Below, in pieces: positions 1 through 6,025 of a stretch of DNA of 9,624 nucleotides. The DNA is from Lentisphaeria bacterium (GTDB lineage Bacteria; Verrucomicrobiota; Lentisphaeria; JABSQK01; UBA12247), in contig DMTJ01000475.1 of the NCBI GenBank assembly GCA_003477185.1, forward strand, positions 1 through 9,624, in the 5' to 3' direction. The notes under the pieces were generated by a model. It was not told the origin of the DNA and made no database searches. It saw nothing but the letters and a program-made list of their open reading frames with translations. The stretch's first letter is position 1. Each line of letters begins with the position of its first letter. Both the position numbers and the translations under genes were made by a program.

Positions 1-63
1 CGTCTCCTCCAGACGCGCCGTCAGTTCCAACTCCGTCAGTTCTGCAACTTCGCTACCTTTCAT
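1..63 (-). CDS. rpmC: 50S ribosomal protein L29, N-terminal fragment (cut by window edge)
   Basis: Only the first 21 codons are present; the gene continues past the left edge. The visible peptide starts MKGSEVAELTELEL and continues TARLEET, which fits the N-terminal helix of L29 (family pattern MK..E.REL...EL...L.EL). L29 is a small two-helix protein of the large subunit near the peptide exit tunnel. The position supports the call: it begins 3 nt after the rplP stop on the same strand, and rplP-rpmC is the standard order in the S10 cluster. The ATG is at 63-61. Identity rests on the short peptide plus gene order. Confidence 0.85.
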   Translation of the reverse strand, partial: MKGSEVAELTELELTARLEET

Positions 64-66
64 CGA

Positions 67-480
67 TCAACCCTCACGCGACAACATTTTGCAACGATGC
101 CCCAGTTTGGCAGCACCCAAAGCGAGCGCTTCACGTGCCACAGTCTCGGAACAACCGCGAATTTCAAAGATAACACGGCCAGGTTTCACACAAGCCACCC
201 AGGCCTCTGTGTTACCCTTTCCCTTACCCATACGCGTCTCAAGTGGCTTTTTCGAAATCGGCTTGTCCGGGAACATCCGGATCCAGACCTGACCACGTCG
301 GCGCATGTGGCGCGTAATCGCAATACGTGCAGCTTCAATCTGGCGGTTTGTGATAAAGCCGCGCTCCAGAACCTGCAACCCAAAGTCTCCAAAATTGAGG
401 ACGTTACCGCTGGTCGCGTTGCCTCGAATTTTTCCTCTTTGAACCTTGCGATGCTTTACCCTTTTTGGCATCAAAGGCAT
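67..480 (-). CDS. rplP: 50S ribosomal protein L16
   Basis: L16 binds 23S rRNA near the central protuberance and helps form the A-site and peptidyl-transferase region. The 137-residue length is normal. Family signatures are all present: [13 protein letters not shown] near the N-terminus, GDFGLQ (about 31-36), the [12 protein letters not shown] stretch (43-54), WIRMFPDKP (66-74), the basic loop ETRMGKGKG (81-89) and KPGRVIFEI (98-106). A second in-frame ATG lies three codons in, but the first is preferred because a GGAGG sits 9 nt upstream of it. That start lies inside the 3' end of rpsC, giving a 77-nt overlap in a different frame. rpmC follows after 3 nt. Identity is certain; only the choice between the two start codons is slightly open. 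Confidence 0.98.
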   Translation of the reverse strand: MPLMPKRVKHRKVQRGKIRGNATSGNVLNFGDFGLQVLERGFITNRQIEAARIAITRHMRRRGQVWIRMFPDKPISKKPLETRMGKGKGNTEAWVACVKPGRVIFEIRGCSETVAREALALGAAKLGHRCKMLSREG

Positions 481-1126
481 TGTTCTTTTCCTCCATATTA
501 TCCGGCCGACATAGCCATACTTTTACACCAATCAAACCGGCAGTAGTCACGCTTTCACAAAAGCCATACTGCACGTCCGCACGCAAGGTATGCAATGGCA
601 CTTTGCCATCGCGATACTCTTCTGTGCGAGCTAGTTCCGCGCCGCCCAAGCGACCTGCGCAACGAATCTTGATTCCGACTGCTCCCATATCCATGCTCGT
701 CTGTAGCGCCTTCTTCATCGCCCGGCGAAAACCGACACGACGTTCGAGCTGCATGGCCACATTCTGGGCCACGAGTTGTGCTTCAAGCTCAGGATAACGC
801 ACTTCGACAACGTCGACATAGACGTCATTGTCTTTCGTGCCTAATAGCTTGAACAGGGAATTCTTCAACGCGTCATATTCAGCGCGCTTCCGTCCAAACA
901 CCATTCCCGGACGAGCCGTGTGAATGGTGAGACGGATCCGGCTGGCGAAACGTTCAATCTGGATCCGCGACACCGCTGCCTGAGACAGCTGCGTCTGCAC
1001 GAACTGACGCATCTTCAGGTCCTCGTGCAGCATGTCACCGAACTCGCGCTTACGAGCGAACCAGCGACTGCGCCAATCTTTGGTTACCGATACGCGGAAA
1101 CCGATAGGATTTACTTTTTGGCCCAC
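404..1126 (-). CDS. rpsC: 30S ribosomal protein S3
   Basis: S3 forms part of the mRNA entry tunnel and head of the 30S subunit. The 240 residues show the family layout: [11 protein letters not shown] at the N-terminus, a KH-type RNA-binding segment around 60-105, and the C-terminal S3 domain with [23 protein letters not shown] and [15 protein letters not shown]. The start is GTG, with GGAGGT ending 8 nt upstream in the short gap after rplV. Two oddities are visible. The KH loop normally reads GxxG, but here it is GRKR at 78-81, with arginine for the second glycine. The last ~35 residues form a Lys/Arg-rich tail after the usual end of the domain, and the final 77 nt overlap rplP. The overlap is possible but unusually long. 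An alternative is that a sequence error displaced the true stop, though the reading frame needs no repair. Confidence 0.97.
   Translation of the reverse strand: MGQKVNPIGFRVSVTKDWRSRWFARKREFGDMLHEDLKMRQFVQTQLSQAAVSRIQIERFASRIRLTIHTARPGMVFGRKRAEYDALKNSLFKLLGTKDNDVYVDVVEVRYPELEAQLVAQNVAMQLERRVGFRRAMKKALQTSMDMGAVGIKIRCAGRLGGAELARTEEYRDGKVPLHTLRADVQYGFCESVTTAGLIGVKVWLCRPDNMEEKNNAFDAKKGKASQGSKRKNSRQRDQR
490..494 (-). promoter_or_regulatory. Shine-Dalgarno GGAGG of rplP, inside rpsC coding sequence
   Basis: On the minus strand this reads GGAGG, 9 nt before the rplP ATG at 480. It decides between the two possible rplP starts. It also shows that rplP is translated independently although it begins within the rpsC reading frame. 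The same GGAGG with the same 9-nt spacing precedes rpsC and the coiled-coil lipoprotein gene. Confidence 0.75.
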
Positions 1127-1135
1127 GGGCTGCTA

Positions 1136-1140
1136 CCTCC
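1136..1140 (-). promoter_or_regulatory. Shine-Dalgarno GGAGG of rpsC (supports GTG start)
   Basis: On the minus strand GGAGG lies immediately after the rplV stop codon, 9 nt before the GTG at 1126. The strong site and the [12 protein letters not shown]-terminus, identical in form to other S3 proteins, fix the non-ATG start. Confidence 0.7.
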
Positions 1141-1599
1141 CTATCCTTCGTTTTCTTGATCGTCATCGGCGACGGAAGCTTCCGTCTCCGCATTTTCATC
1201 GCCGGCGAGGGTCTCTTCTTCGTCATCGTCGAAGTAGTCCGCAACCAGGTCTTTCGCTTGCTCTCCGTCCCAGACTGTAATCCGGATGTGACTGGATCGC
1301 TTAATAATGCGGCCAGCCATCCCCCGAGCCTTAGGGCGAATACGCTTCATTGACGGGCCTTCGCCGATCAGTGCTTCCTTGACAAGCAGTGTCGAGCGGT
1401 CTACATCGCCGTCCACCGCTTGCTCATAATTTGCTATTGCAGAGCGTAGTGTTTTCTCCACCAGCCGGGCAGCCTTCTGCGGAGCAAACGCAAGCATGCG
1501 TAGCGCTTCGTCGATAGACTTGCCTTGAATAAGGCGAGTAATATCACGTGCTTTAAACGCCGAGATTCGACGGTATTTTGAAATAGCGCGTTTTTCCAT
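1141..1599 (-). CDS. rplV: 50S ribosomal protein L22 with acidic C-terminal tail
   Basis: L22 lines the nascent-peptide exit tunnel. The first ~113 residues are a standard L22: SKYRRISAFKARDITRLIQGK near the N-terminus fits the usual RISP.KAR.V..LIRGK pattern, and the hairpin motif that reaches into the tunnel reads RIRPKARGMAGRIIKRSSHI. Typical L22 is about 110 residues. This one has 152, and residues 121-152 contain 16 Asp or Glu out of 32, which is very unlike a ribosomal protein core. The ATG is preceded by AGGAGAAGGA. The gene begins 16 nt after the stop of the coiled-coil lipoprotein gene instead of after rpsS, so the S10 cluster is interrupted here. rpsC follows after 14 nt. Confidence 0.97.
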   Translation of the reverse strand: MEKRAISKYRRISAFKARDITRLIQGKSIDEALRMLAFAPQKAARLVEKTLRSAIANYEQAVDGDVDRSTLLVKEALIGEGPSMKRIRPKARGMAGRIIKRSSHIRITVWDGEQAKDLVADYFDDDEEETLAGDENAETEASVADDDQENEG

Positions 1600-1615
1600 T
1601 CTATCCTTCTCCTAA

Positions 1616-2482
1616 CTAGTCCGGCACTACGACGCGAATCAATGGGGTTCCGGGTGCGAGATGCCTAAGCCGTCCTGATTGTATGATGGCCGCACTGACT
1701 GAAGGTCTGATCTCAATCACACGAAGTACAGCGCCCTTGGCCCTGCCCTCCGCGACAGATAGAACCTGTCCAATGCGAAGCCCTTGTTTGTGGCCGGCAT
1801 TCACCGCCACCACCTCAAGATCATCATTTACGTTCAAGACGCGCAATCCGTCGTCCGTTGCTGCTCCGTGTCTGCCGCTCTCCTTACTATTGAAATACTG
1901 TTCAGCCCGCTGCAAACTGACAAAAACTAGGTCCAGTTTTGCATCAAGCTGTTCTTGATAAATTTTCCGATCCGGGCCCGCGAGCGAATCTAGGAGGGCT
2001 TCCCAGTGCCGCCTACAGGCCAGTAAGTCCTCGTAGGCCTGATGAAACGCCGCTTTCGCCTGATCAGCTTCTTTGACAAAGCGAACCAGCGCCTGCGCTT
2101 CAGACACTACTTCTTCGTTCACGAGCAGGCTTGCCATTTGCACACGAATGACATCAAGCTGATCGCGGAGCTCCGTGAGTTCGGCCTGTGCGGTGGCGAG
2201 TCGGCTCCGGATTGTGTCGAGCGTTTGCTCGGTCCGAATCAGCGCTGCGGTTGCTGCTAGCGCTTCCTCCTCTGCCAGTTCGCGAGCCAGTTCGACCTCA
2301 CGCAACTTAGCGTTGCATTCCTCATCCGAGCAGGCAAAAAGTGCCCACAGCCCAAACGAGAAAGCGCGTAAACTACGCAGGAAGCTTGAACTTGTCCACC
2401 CACATTGTGAGAAAAAGAAAAATCTTTTCCTTGCCAGCCGGATTCTGCCCCTGCCAGGCGGACTACTCTGCGAGCGCGGCAT
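1616..2482 (-). CDS. Putative coiled-coil lipoprotein, function unknown
   Basis: I do not recognise a named family. With the start at 2482 the protein has 288 residues. The N-terminus is Arg-rich (positions 11-20), followed by a hydrophobic stretch ending LFAC at 48-51, which resembles a lipobox with Cys51 as the lipid-modified residue. A long n-region makes this uncertain; a plain membrane anchor is the alternative. Residues ~55-125 are Glu/Leu/Ala/Arg-rich heptad-like sequence, surely a coiled coil. Residues ~215-288 form a small beta-rich module (VLNVNDDLEVVAVNAG, then KQGLRIGQVLSVAEG) that resembles C-terminal domains of other envelope-associated coiled-coil proteins. The start at 2482 is chosen because GGAGG lies 9 nt upstream; the frame stays open further upstream but only inside the phosphatase gene. 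The start overlaps the phosphatase end by 20 nt, and rplV follows after 16 nt. Location is inferred as periplasmic or outer-membrane anchored. Confidence 0.75.
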   Translation of the reverse strand: MPRSQSSPPGRGRIRLARKRFFFFSQCGWTSSSFLRSLRAFSFGLWALFACSDEECNAKLREVELARELAEEEALAATAALIRTEQTLDTIRSRLATAQAELTELRDQLDVIRVQMASLLVNEEVVSEAQALVRFVKEADQAKAAFHQAYEDLLACRRHWEALLDSLAGPDRKIYQEQLDAKLDLVFVSLQRAEQYFNSKESGRHGAATDDGLRVLNVNDDLEVVAVNAGHKQGLRIGQVLSVAEGRAKGAVLRVIEIRPSVSAAIIQSGRLRHLAPGTPLIRVVVPD

Positions 2483-3257
2483 CCTGCGCATCCTCCAATT
2501 TTGCGAACTGACTAACGATCTTGGCGTGCAGTTCAGCGTTGCACGCCAGGACGCGATGAGGCAGGTCGTCTGTCCGCCCATGGAAGTCGCTAACGACTCC
2601 ACCAGCCTCTCGCACCAGAACCACGCCAGCGGCGATGTCATACTCGTGCAGGTTTAGCTCCCAGAAGCCGTCCACGCGCCCGGCAGCCACAAAGGCCAAG
2701 TCCATCGCCGCGGAGCCATAGCGGCGCATATCTTGTAGCTGCGGCAGAATTGCATGCAAGTACGGGAGGTTATTGTGCGCCGCGCCATCGCGCAGACAGG
2801 CAAAGCCCGTAGCCAGAATGCACCGATTCAGCTCTGTAGCGGTACTGCAGGAGATTTTCGCGCCATTGCACCAGGCACCAGCTCCCTGTTCGGCCAAGAA
2901 CAATTCCCCAAGCGCTGGCGCGGCGACAGCGCCGAGAACGCCCACGCCGTGATGCTGTACGCCAATCGAGACGGAGAAGGTAGGCTGCCCGTGCACGAAC
3001 GAACCTGTCCCATCAATGGGGTCAATCACCCAGCGGTAGGCATCGCCCTGCTTCGCCCCAAATTCCTCCCCGAGAATGCCGTGACCTGGATAGCGGTCGG
3101 CAATGCGCTTGCGCAGATAGAGCTCAATCTCTCGATCGGCTTCAGTCACCAGATCGCGGACTGACTTATAATCCACAGCCACGGCATGGAGGCGTGCGCG
3201 GTAAGCAAGCGCCATAGCGCCCGCTTCTTGGGCAATCTGCTGGATAAAATCAAGCAT
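2463..3257 (-). CDS. Inositol monophosphatase-family phosphatase
   Basis: This is a Mg-dependent, Li-sensitive-type sugar or inositol phosphatase of the IMPase/SuhB/HisN superfamily, expected in the cytoplasm. It has 264 residues, the usual size. The metal-binding motifs are complete: GEEFG (Glu64/65), WVIDPIDGTGSF (Asp79, Asp82, Gly83, Thr84) and the C-terminal WEL..HEYDIAAG with Asp207 followed by REAGG. The usual Trp before that Asp is Tyr here. An upstream GTG at 3266 is in frame. I prefer the ATG at 3257 because a GGTGA lies just upstream and the overlap with pgl shrinks from 17 to 8 nt. The substrate cannot be told from sequence: myo-inositol 1-phosphate, histidinol phosphate and other sugar phosphates are all possible. 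The preceding pgl gene favours a sugar-phosphate role, but this is inference. Confidence 0.93.
   Translation of the reverse strand: MLDFIQQIAQEAGAMALAYRARLHAVAVDYKSVRDLVTEADREIELYLRKRIADRYPGHGILGEEFGAKQGDAYRWVIDPIDGTGSFVHGQPTFSVSIGVQHHGVGVLGAVAAPALGELFLAEQGAGAWCNGAKISCSTATELNRCILATGFACLRDGAAHNNLPYLHAILPQLQDMRRYGSAAMDLAFVAAGRVDGFWELNLHEYDIAAGVVLVREAGGVVSDFHGRTDDLPHRVLACNAELHAKIVSQFAKLEDAQDAALAE
2492..2496 (-). promoter_or_regulatory. Shine-Dalgarno GGAGG setting the lipoprotein gene start
   Basis: On the minus strand GGAGG lies 9 nt before the ATG at 2482 and within the last codons of the upstream phosphatase gene. It argues for the 288-residue form rather than the longer open frame that extends to 2641. 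Another ATG directly abuts this site and has no room for ribosome binding. Confidence 0.55.
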
Positions 3258-3930
3258 CACGGTCACCGATCACCAGATCCGTCCAAACTTCGACATTGAG
3301 CCCCGCCAGTGCCACGCCACTAGGAATGGATTCGGGCGCGTCACGAAGCGTTTCAAGGATCTCACGCTTGCCCTCCCCCGTGGCCAGAATCACCAGGTGG
3401 TGAAACCGGGAAAGGACACTACGGGTCACCGAGACGCGTAGAAAGTCCGGCCGTTCCACAGCCAGAGTCAGGCGATCGGTGCGTTGGGCCGCTGCCAGCG
3501 AGAACAGCGAAGCCGTATGGCCATCACTGCCGATCCCGAGCACCCCCAGCGCAAAAGTCCCGCCGCGTCCTGCGAAGTCCGCAAGTTGGTCCCCGTAGGC
3601 CTGGGCCGCCGGGCCTGGTGCCAGTTCCCCACGCACACGAATCACCCGCTCCGCTGGAAGCCGCAACGCCGCGAGCATGGCCTGTGAGTTGCCGTAATTG
3701 CTCCCGGGATCCGTTACTGGCACCAAGCGATCGTCGCTGTACATGACATGAAGCGAGCGGCCTGCCCGGAGGTTCTGACGCCCCAGCGCCTCGTAGATAG
3801 CCAGAGGCGTCCCGCCACCAGCAAGCATTACCGCATGCGGACGGGGCTGCTCTTGTCCAAACGTCTCGGTCAACAAGTCGCACATCTCCTGTTCCAGTGT
3901 TGCGGAGTCCGCAAATCCCCGAAATTTCAT
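3250..3930 (-). CDS. pgl: 6-phosphogluconolactonase
   Basis: The enzyme hydrolyses 6-phosphogluconolactone to 6-phosphogluconate in the oxidative pentose phosphate pathway, in the cytoplasm. The 226-residue length is typical of the Pgl/DevB/SOL type, which belongs to the glucosamine-6-phosphate deaminase-like fold. Visible signatures are LAGGGTP (36-42, phosphate-binding loop), DDRLVP (66-71), DPGSNYG (74-80) and the hallmark GIGSDGHTASLF (132-143). The start ATG overlaps the sulfatase stop in an ATGA arrangement, and GGGAGG lies 5 nt upstream, so translational coupling is likely. zwf and gnd, its frequent partners, are not in view. A glucosamine-6-phosphate isomerase is less likely because the length and the SDGHTASLF motif fit Pgl. 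Confidence 0.95.
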   Translation of the reverse strand: MKFRGFADSATLEQEMCDLLTETFGQEQPRPHAVMLAGGGTPLAIYEALGRQNLRAGRSLHVMYSDDRLVPVTDPGSNYGNSQAMLAALRLPAERVIRVRGELAPGPAAQAYGDQLADFAGRGGTFALGVLGIGSDGHTASLFSLAAAQRTDRLTLAVERPDFLRVSVTRSVLSRFHHLVILATGEGKREILETLRDAPESIPSGVALAGLNVEVWTDLVIGDRDA

Positions 3931-5309
3931 CGCGACCTCCCGGGAATATTGTGTGAAAACCCAAGCGAAGCAACTTCACTATCGGCAACCATTCGTTGCC
4001 CCCCGCGAGTGCCCGGCGGCGGCGCAATCTCCGGCGTTTCACCCACGAACGCGAGTCGCTCCATCAACTTTTCGCGCAAGCCAGACCTAATCCCACCGTA
4101 GGACTCGATTCCGACCAAGTTTGCCAACTCATACGGATCGGCCTGCAGGTCGTAGAGAAACGACTCCTCATACACGTCCGACTTGCCATCGACGACGGCG
4201 GCATCCTCTGGAGCGCGCACGTGATACTTCCAGCGTTCTGTGCGAACTCCGCGCCCAGTCTCTGCCTCACTGGTCTCAAAGTAGACGTGGTCCGGCCAGT
4301 CCGCCCCGGTGCGCTCTACCCGCGAAAGCAGTGATTGCCCGTGCATCGAATCAGGCACGTCTATTCCAGCAACGTCCAGCAGTGTTGGCGGGAGGTCAAT
4401 CAGGCTGACCAACTCGTCACGACGACCGCCACCGGCGAATGGACCGCCGTGAAACATACAGGGCACTCGGAGCGAGCTTTCATGACAGGAGCGCTTATAC
4501 TCGGCATTTCGGGTCTTGAAGTGACACCCGTGATCACTAAAGAATACGACGATGGTGTTTTCATCCAGCTGCAGGGACTTAAGCGCGTCCGTAATCCGCC
4601 CCAGCCCTTCATCAAGACGCTTGACCATGCCATAGTATCCGCCCAGGTGGCGTTGGGTGCTGCCCCCGAGCGCCGCGAGATCTGGCGGCACCCAGCGATT
4701 TGCGTAGCGCTCGCGGTATCCATCTGGTGCAGGGTAGTCGTCCACATGATTCTGGTGGTGCGGCTCAATAAAGCTCATGAACAGAAAAAATGGTTCCTCT
4801 TTGTGCTCATTGATGTACCGAATTCCGGCATCCACCATGGCATCGGAGCGATAGCCAGGCAGCTCTACCTCAGCATTGTCCTCATTATAGAGGGCGGTGT
4901 GGTAGTCGTGCGAGGTGAATTCGAGAACGTTCGCGGCGAGCCAGTCACGATATCCGCCACGATCCTCCTCATTGACCGCACCGTGGCCAGTTTGCGCCAG
5001 GTGCCACTTGCCAATATATCCGGTGCGATAGCCAGCGTCTTTGAAATGCTCCGCCAAAGGCTTTACCGACTTGGTCAGCGGAATGCCATTACGATACGAT
5101 CCGTTCACCGTGGCATACTGCCCGGTTTGAATGCAGGCCCGCGCTGGCCCACAGACCGGCTGACACGTGAAGAAGTTTGCGACGTGCGTCCCTGCCTGTG
5201 CCAGACGGTCGAAGTTGGGCATCAGATCCAGAGGATTGCCGTGCAACCCACTACAATCCCAGCGCTGCTGATCGGTAAAGAACACGACAATGTTGGGCTG
5301 GCCTGGCAT
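3927..5309 (-). CDS. Cys-type sulfatase, apparently cytoplasmic
   Basis: This is a formylglycine-dependent sulfate ester hydrolase of the alkaline-phosphatase-like superfamily (type I, S1 sulfatases), 460 residues. The maturation motif C-x-P-x-R is CGPAR at 53-57, so Cys53 should be oxidised to formylglycine. Other active-site elements are in place: TDQQRWD with Asp13/Gln14 for Ca binding, GKWHL (Lys101, His103), EPHH (182-185), FSDHG (Asp259, His260) and YKRSCHESSLRVP with Lys272. There is no signal peptide: residue 1 leads straight into the first beta strand (PNIVVFFTDQQ). That is unusual for sulfatases acting on extracellular polysaccharides and suggests cytosolic or small-molecule substrates. 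AGGAG lies 7 nt before the ATG. It opens the tight minus-strand gene run and overlaps pgl by 4 nt. The substrate cannot be assigned, and no maturase gene is visible. Confidence 0.95.
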   Translation of the reverse strand: MPGQPNIVVFFTDQQRWDCSGLHGNPLDLMPNFDRLAQAGTHVANFFTCQPVCGPARACIQTGQYATVNGSYRNGIPLTKSVKPLAEHFKDAGYRTGYIGKWHLAQTGHGAVNEEDRGGYRDWLAANVLEFTSHDYHTALYNEDNAEVELPGYRSDAMVDAGIRYINEHKEEPFFLFMSFIEPHHQNHVDDYPAPDGYRERYANRWVPPDLAALGGSTQRHLGGYYGMVKRLDEGLGRITDALKSLQLDENTIVVFFSDHGCHFKTRNAEYKRSCHESSLRVPCMFHGGPFAGGGRRDELVSLIDLPPTLLDVAGIDVPDSMHGQSLLSRVERTGADWPDHVYFETSEAETGRGVRTERWKYHVRAPEDAAVVDGKSDVYEESFLYDLQADPYELANLVGIESYGGIRSGLREKLMERLAFVGETPEIAPPPGTRGGQRMVADSEVASLGFSHNIPGRSR

Positions 5310-5385
5310 AGCTTACTCCTGAAATTGACAGAACGAAGCTCAGACTATGCCGCCTGCCCGCACCAGTTGCCACGTAGACTGACAT

Positions 5386-5831
5386 TCAGGCATGTGGCTT
5401 GGAAACCACTGCGAGCGAGACGTCAAACAGCGTCTTATTCTCGCTGCTCAGCTGTGCCCACACCTCAACAGCGCGATCGTAATGGTCGCGATGCACCCCC
5501 GATACGTCTGCAGCATGCGCAGCGGCGGAGACCGCCAGATGGGCAAAGGCCTGTTCCCATTTCGCCACCTCGTGCTCGCAAGTACGGAAGAAACCACGCG
5601 CCGCGTAGTGCAGCGCCTCGCCCCCAAGTCCAACCCGCGCACAGGCAAATGCGACCTGGCAATCGGCGCGTGAGCGATTCAAGTCAGGGCGCACCTGATA
5701 CCAATGGTAGGGGAAGCGAAAGCCGCCCGCAGCAGCAGATCAGCCTCCTCAGCGGCCAACTCCGCCTTCTCAAGCAGGCTCCACGCTTCCCCATTCGCGG
5801 CCGCACCGAACCACTGATGGGCCCTTTTGTA
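5386..5831 (-). pseudogene. Frameshifted small helical-repeat (TPR-like) protein
   Basis: Two minus-strand frames join into one coherent ~145-residue helical protein. The first frame reads YKRAHQWFG...NGEAWSLLEK...LLLRAAFAS. The second continues PYHWYQVRPDLNRSRADC...ALHYAARGF...CE...WEQAFAHLAVSAAA and ends near FDVSLAVVSKPHA. The whole resembles a widespread short bacterial family with an ASxYHW motif, an ALHHA-rich helix and a WDxAFA helix; I know no function for it. The switch needs one extra base at the run of four G at 5710-5713 (plus strand). The first frame on its own stops at 5681-5679. No good start codon exists: only a TTG at 5867-5865, or ATGs far upstream inside the divergent carboxylase gene. 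The 5' end merges with a palindrome. It lies 76 nt upstream of the sulfatase on the same strand. A base-calling error at the homopolymer could also explain the shift. Confidence 0.6.
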
Positions 5832-5849
5832 GGTCGAAGTCGTCCTACA
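5828..5849. repeat. 22-bp near-palindrome (operator-like or REP-like unit)
   Basis: The sequence has perfect 6-base arms, TGTAGG and CCTACA, around an inner CGA/TCG pair, with only the central two bases and one position per side unpaired (18 of 22 symmetric). It sits at the 5' boundary of the broken minus-strand gene and ~175 bp upstream of the divergent carboxylase gene. Symmetry and length suit either a dimeric repressor operator or a dispersed intergenic palindrome. Only one copy was noticed in this window, so neither reading can be settled. Confidence 0.45.
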
Positions 5850-6025
5850 TCTTGCTCTGCTGTGCAAATGCGGCTCTCTAGTGTAAGGATGCAAACTTAG
5901 CCCAGTCAATGACCAAGACGAGCCCCAGAAGCCTCCGTTCAGGTTTGCAAAGCCGTTGCTGCGCGGTACCCTTTCGGTGCGGGACGACCCCGCCCACCAG
6001 ACCTTTAATTTGATGCGGGAAGACA
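5850..6025. other. Divergent intergenic region, control signals not resolved
   Basis: This stretch separates the minus-strand sulfatase side from the plus-strand carboxylase. A minus-strand frame stays open across it into the carboxylase gene, but its translation lacks protein-like character. Weak promoter-like words occur, namely TTGCAA at 5945 with TACCCT at 5967 (16-nt spacer), and an isolated TTTAAT at 6003. None is convincing. A modest GGGAAG lies just before the carboxylase ATG. No terminator hairpin is seen. Confidence 0.35.

Noticed and set aside
2483..2641. Longer 341-residue form of the coiled-coil protein
   Set aside because: The added 53 residues lie entirely within the phosphatase gene and look non-protein-like. 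A GGAGG at the right distance supports the start at 2482.
2175..2657. Plus-strand open frame of 160 codons
   Set aside because: It is antisense to the lipoprotein and phosphatase genes and shows no recognisable features.
1..5309. Terminators or promoters between the minus-strand genes
   Set aside because: Gaps between genes are at most 16 nt and no hairpin followed by a T run was found, so none is called.
4335..5900. Long plus-strand open frame of 521 codons
   Set aside because: It lies antisense to the sulfatase and the broken gene. Its translation shows no domain or motif, while the minus-strand sulfatase has a full active-site set.
5945..6008. Promoter candidates for the carboxylase gene (TTGCAA with TACCCT; TTTAAT)
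   Set aside because: The first pair has a poor -10 and a short spacer, and the second has no -35 at a suitable distance. Neither exceeds what chance would give.
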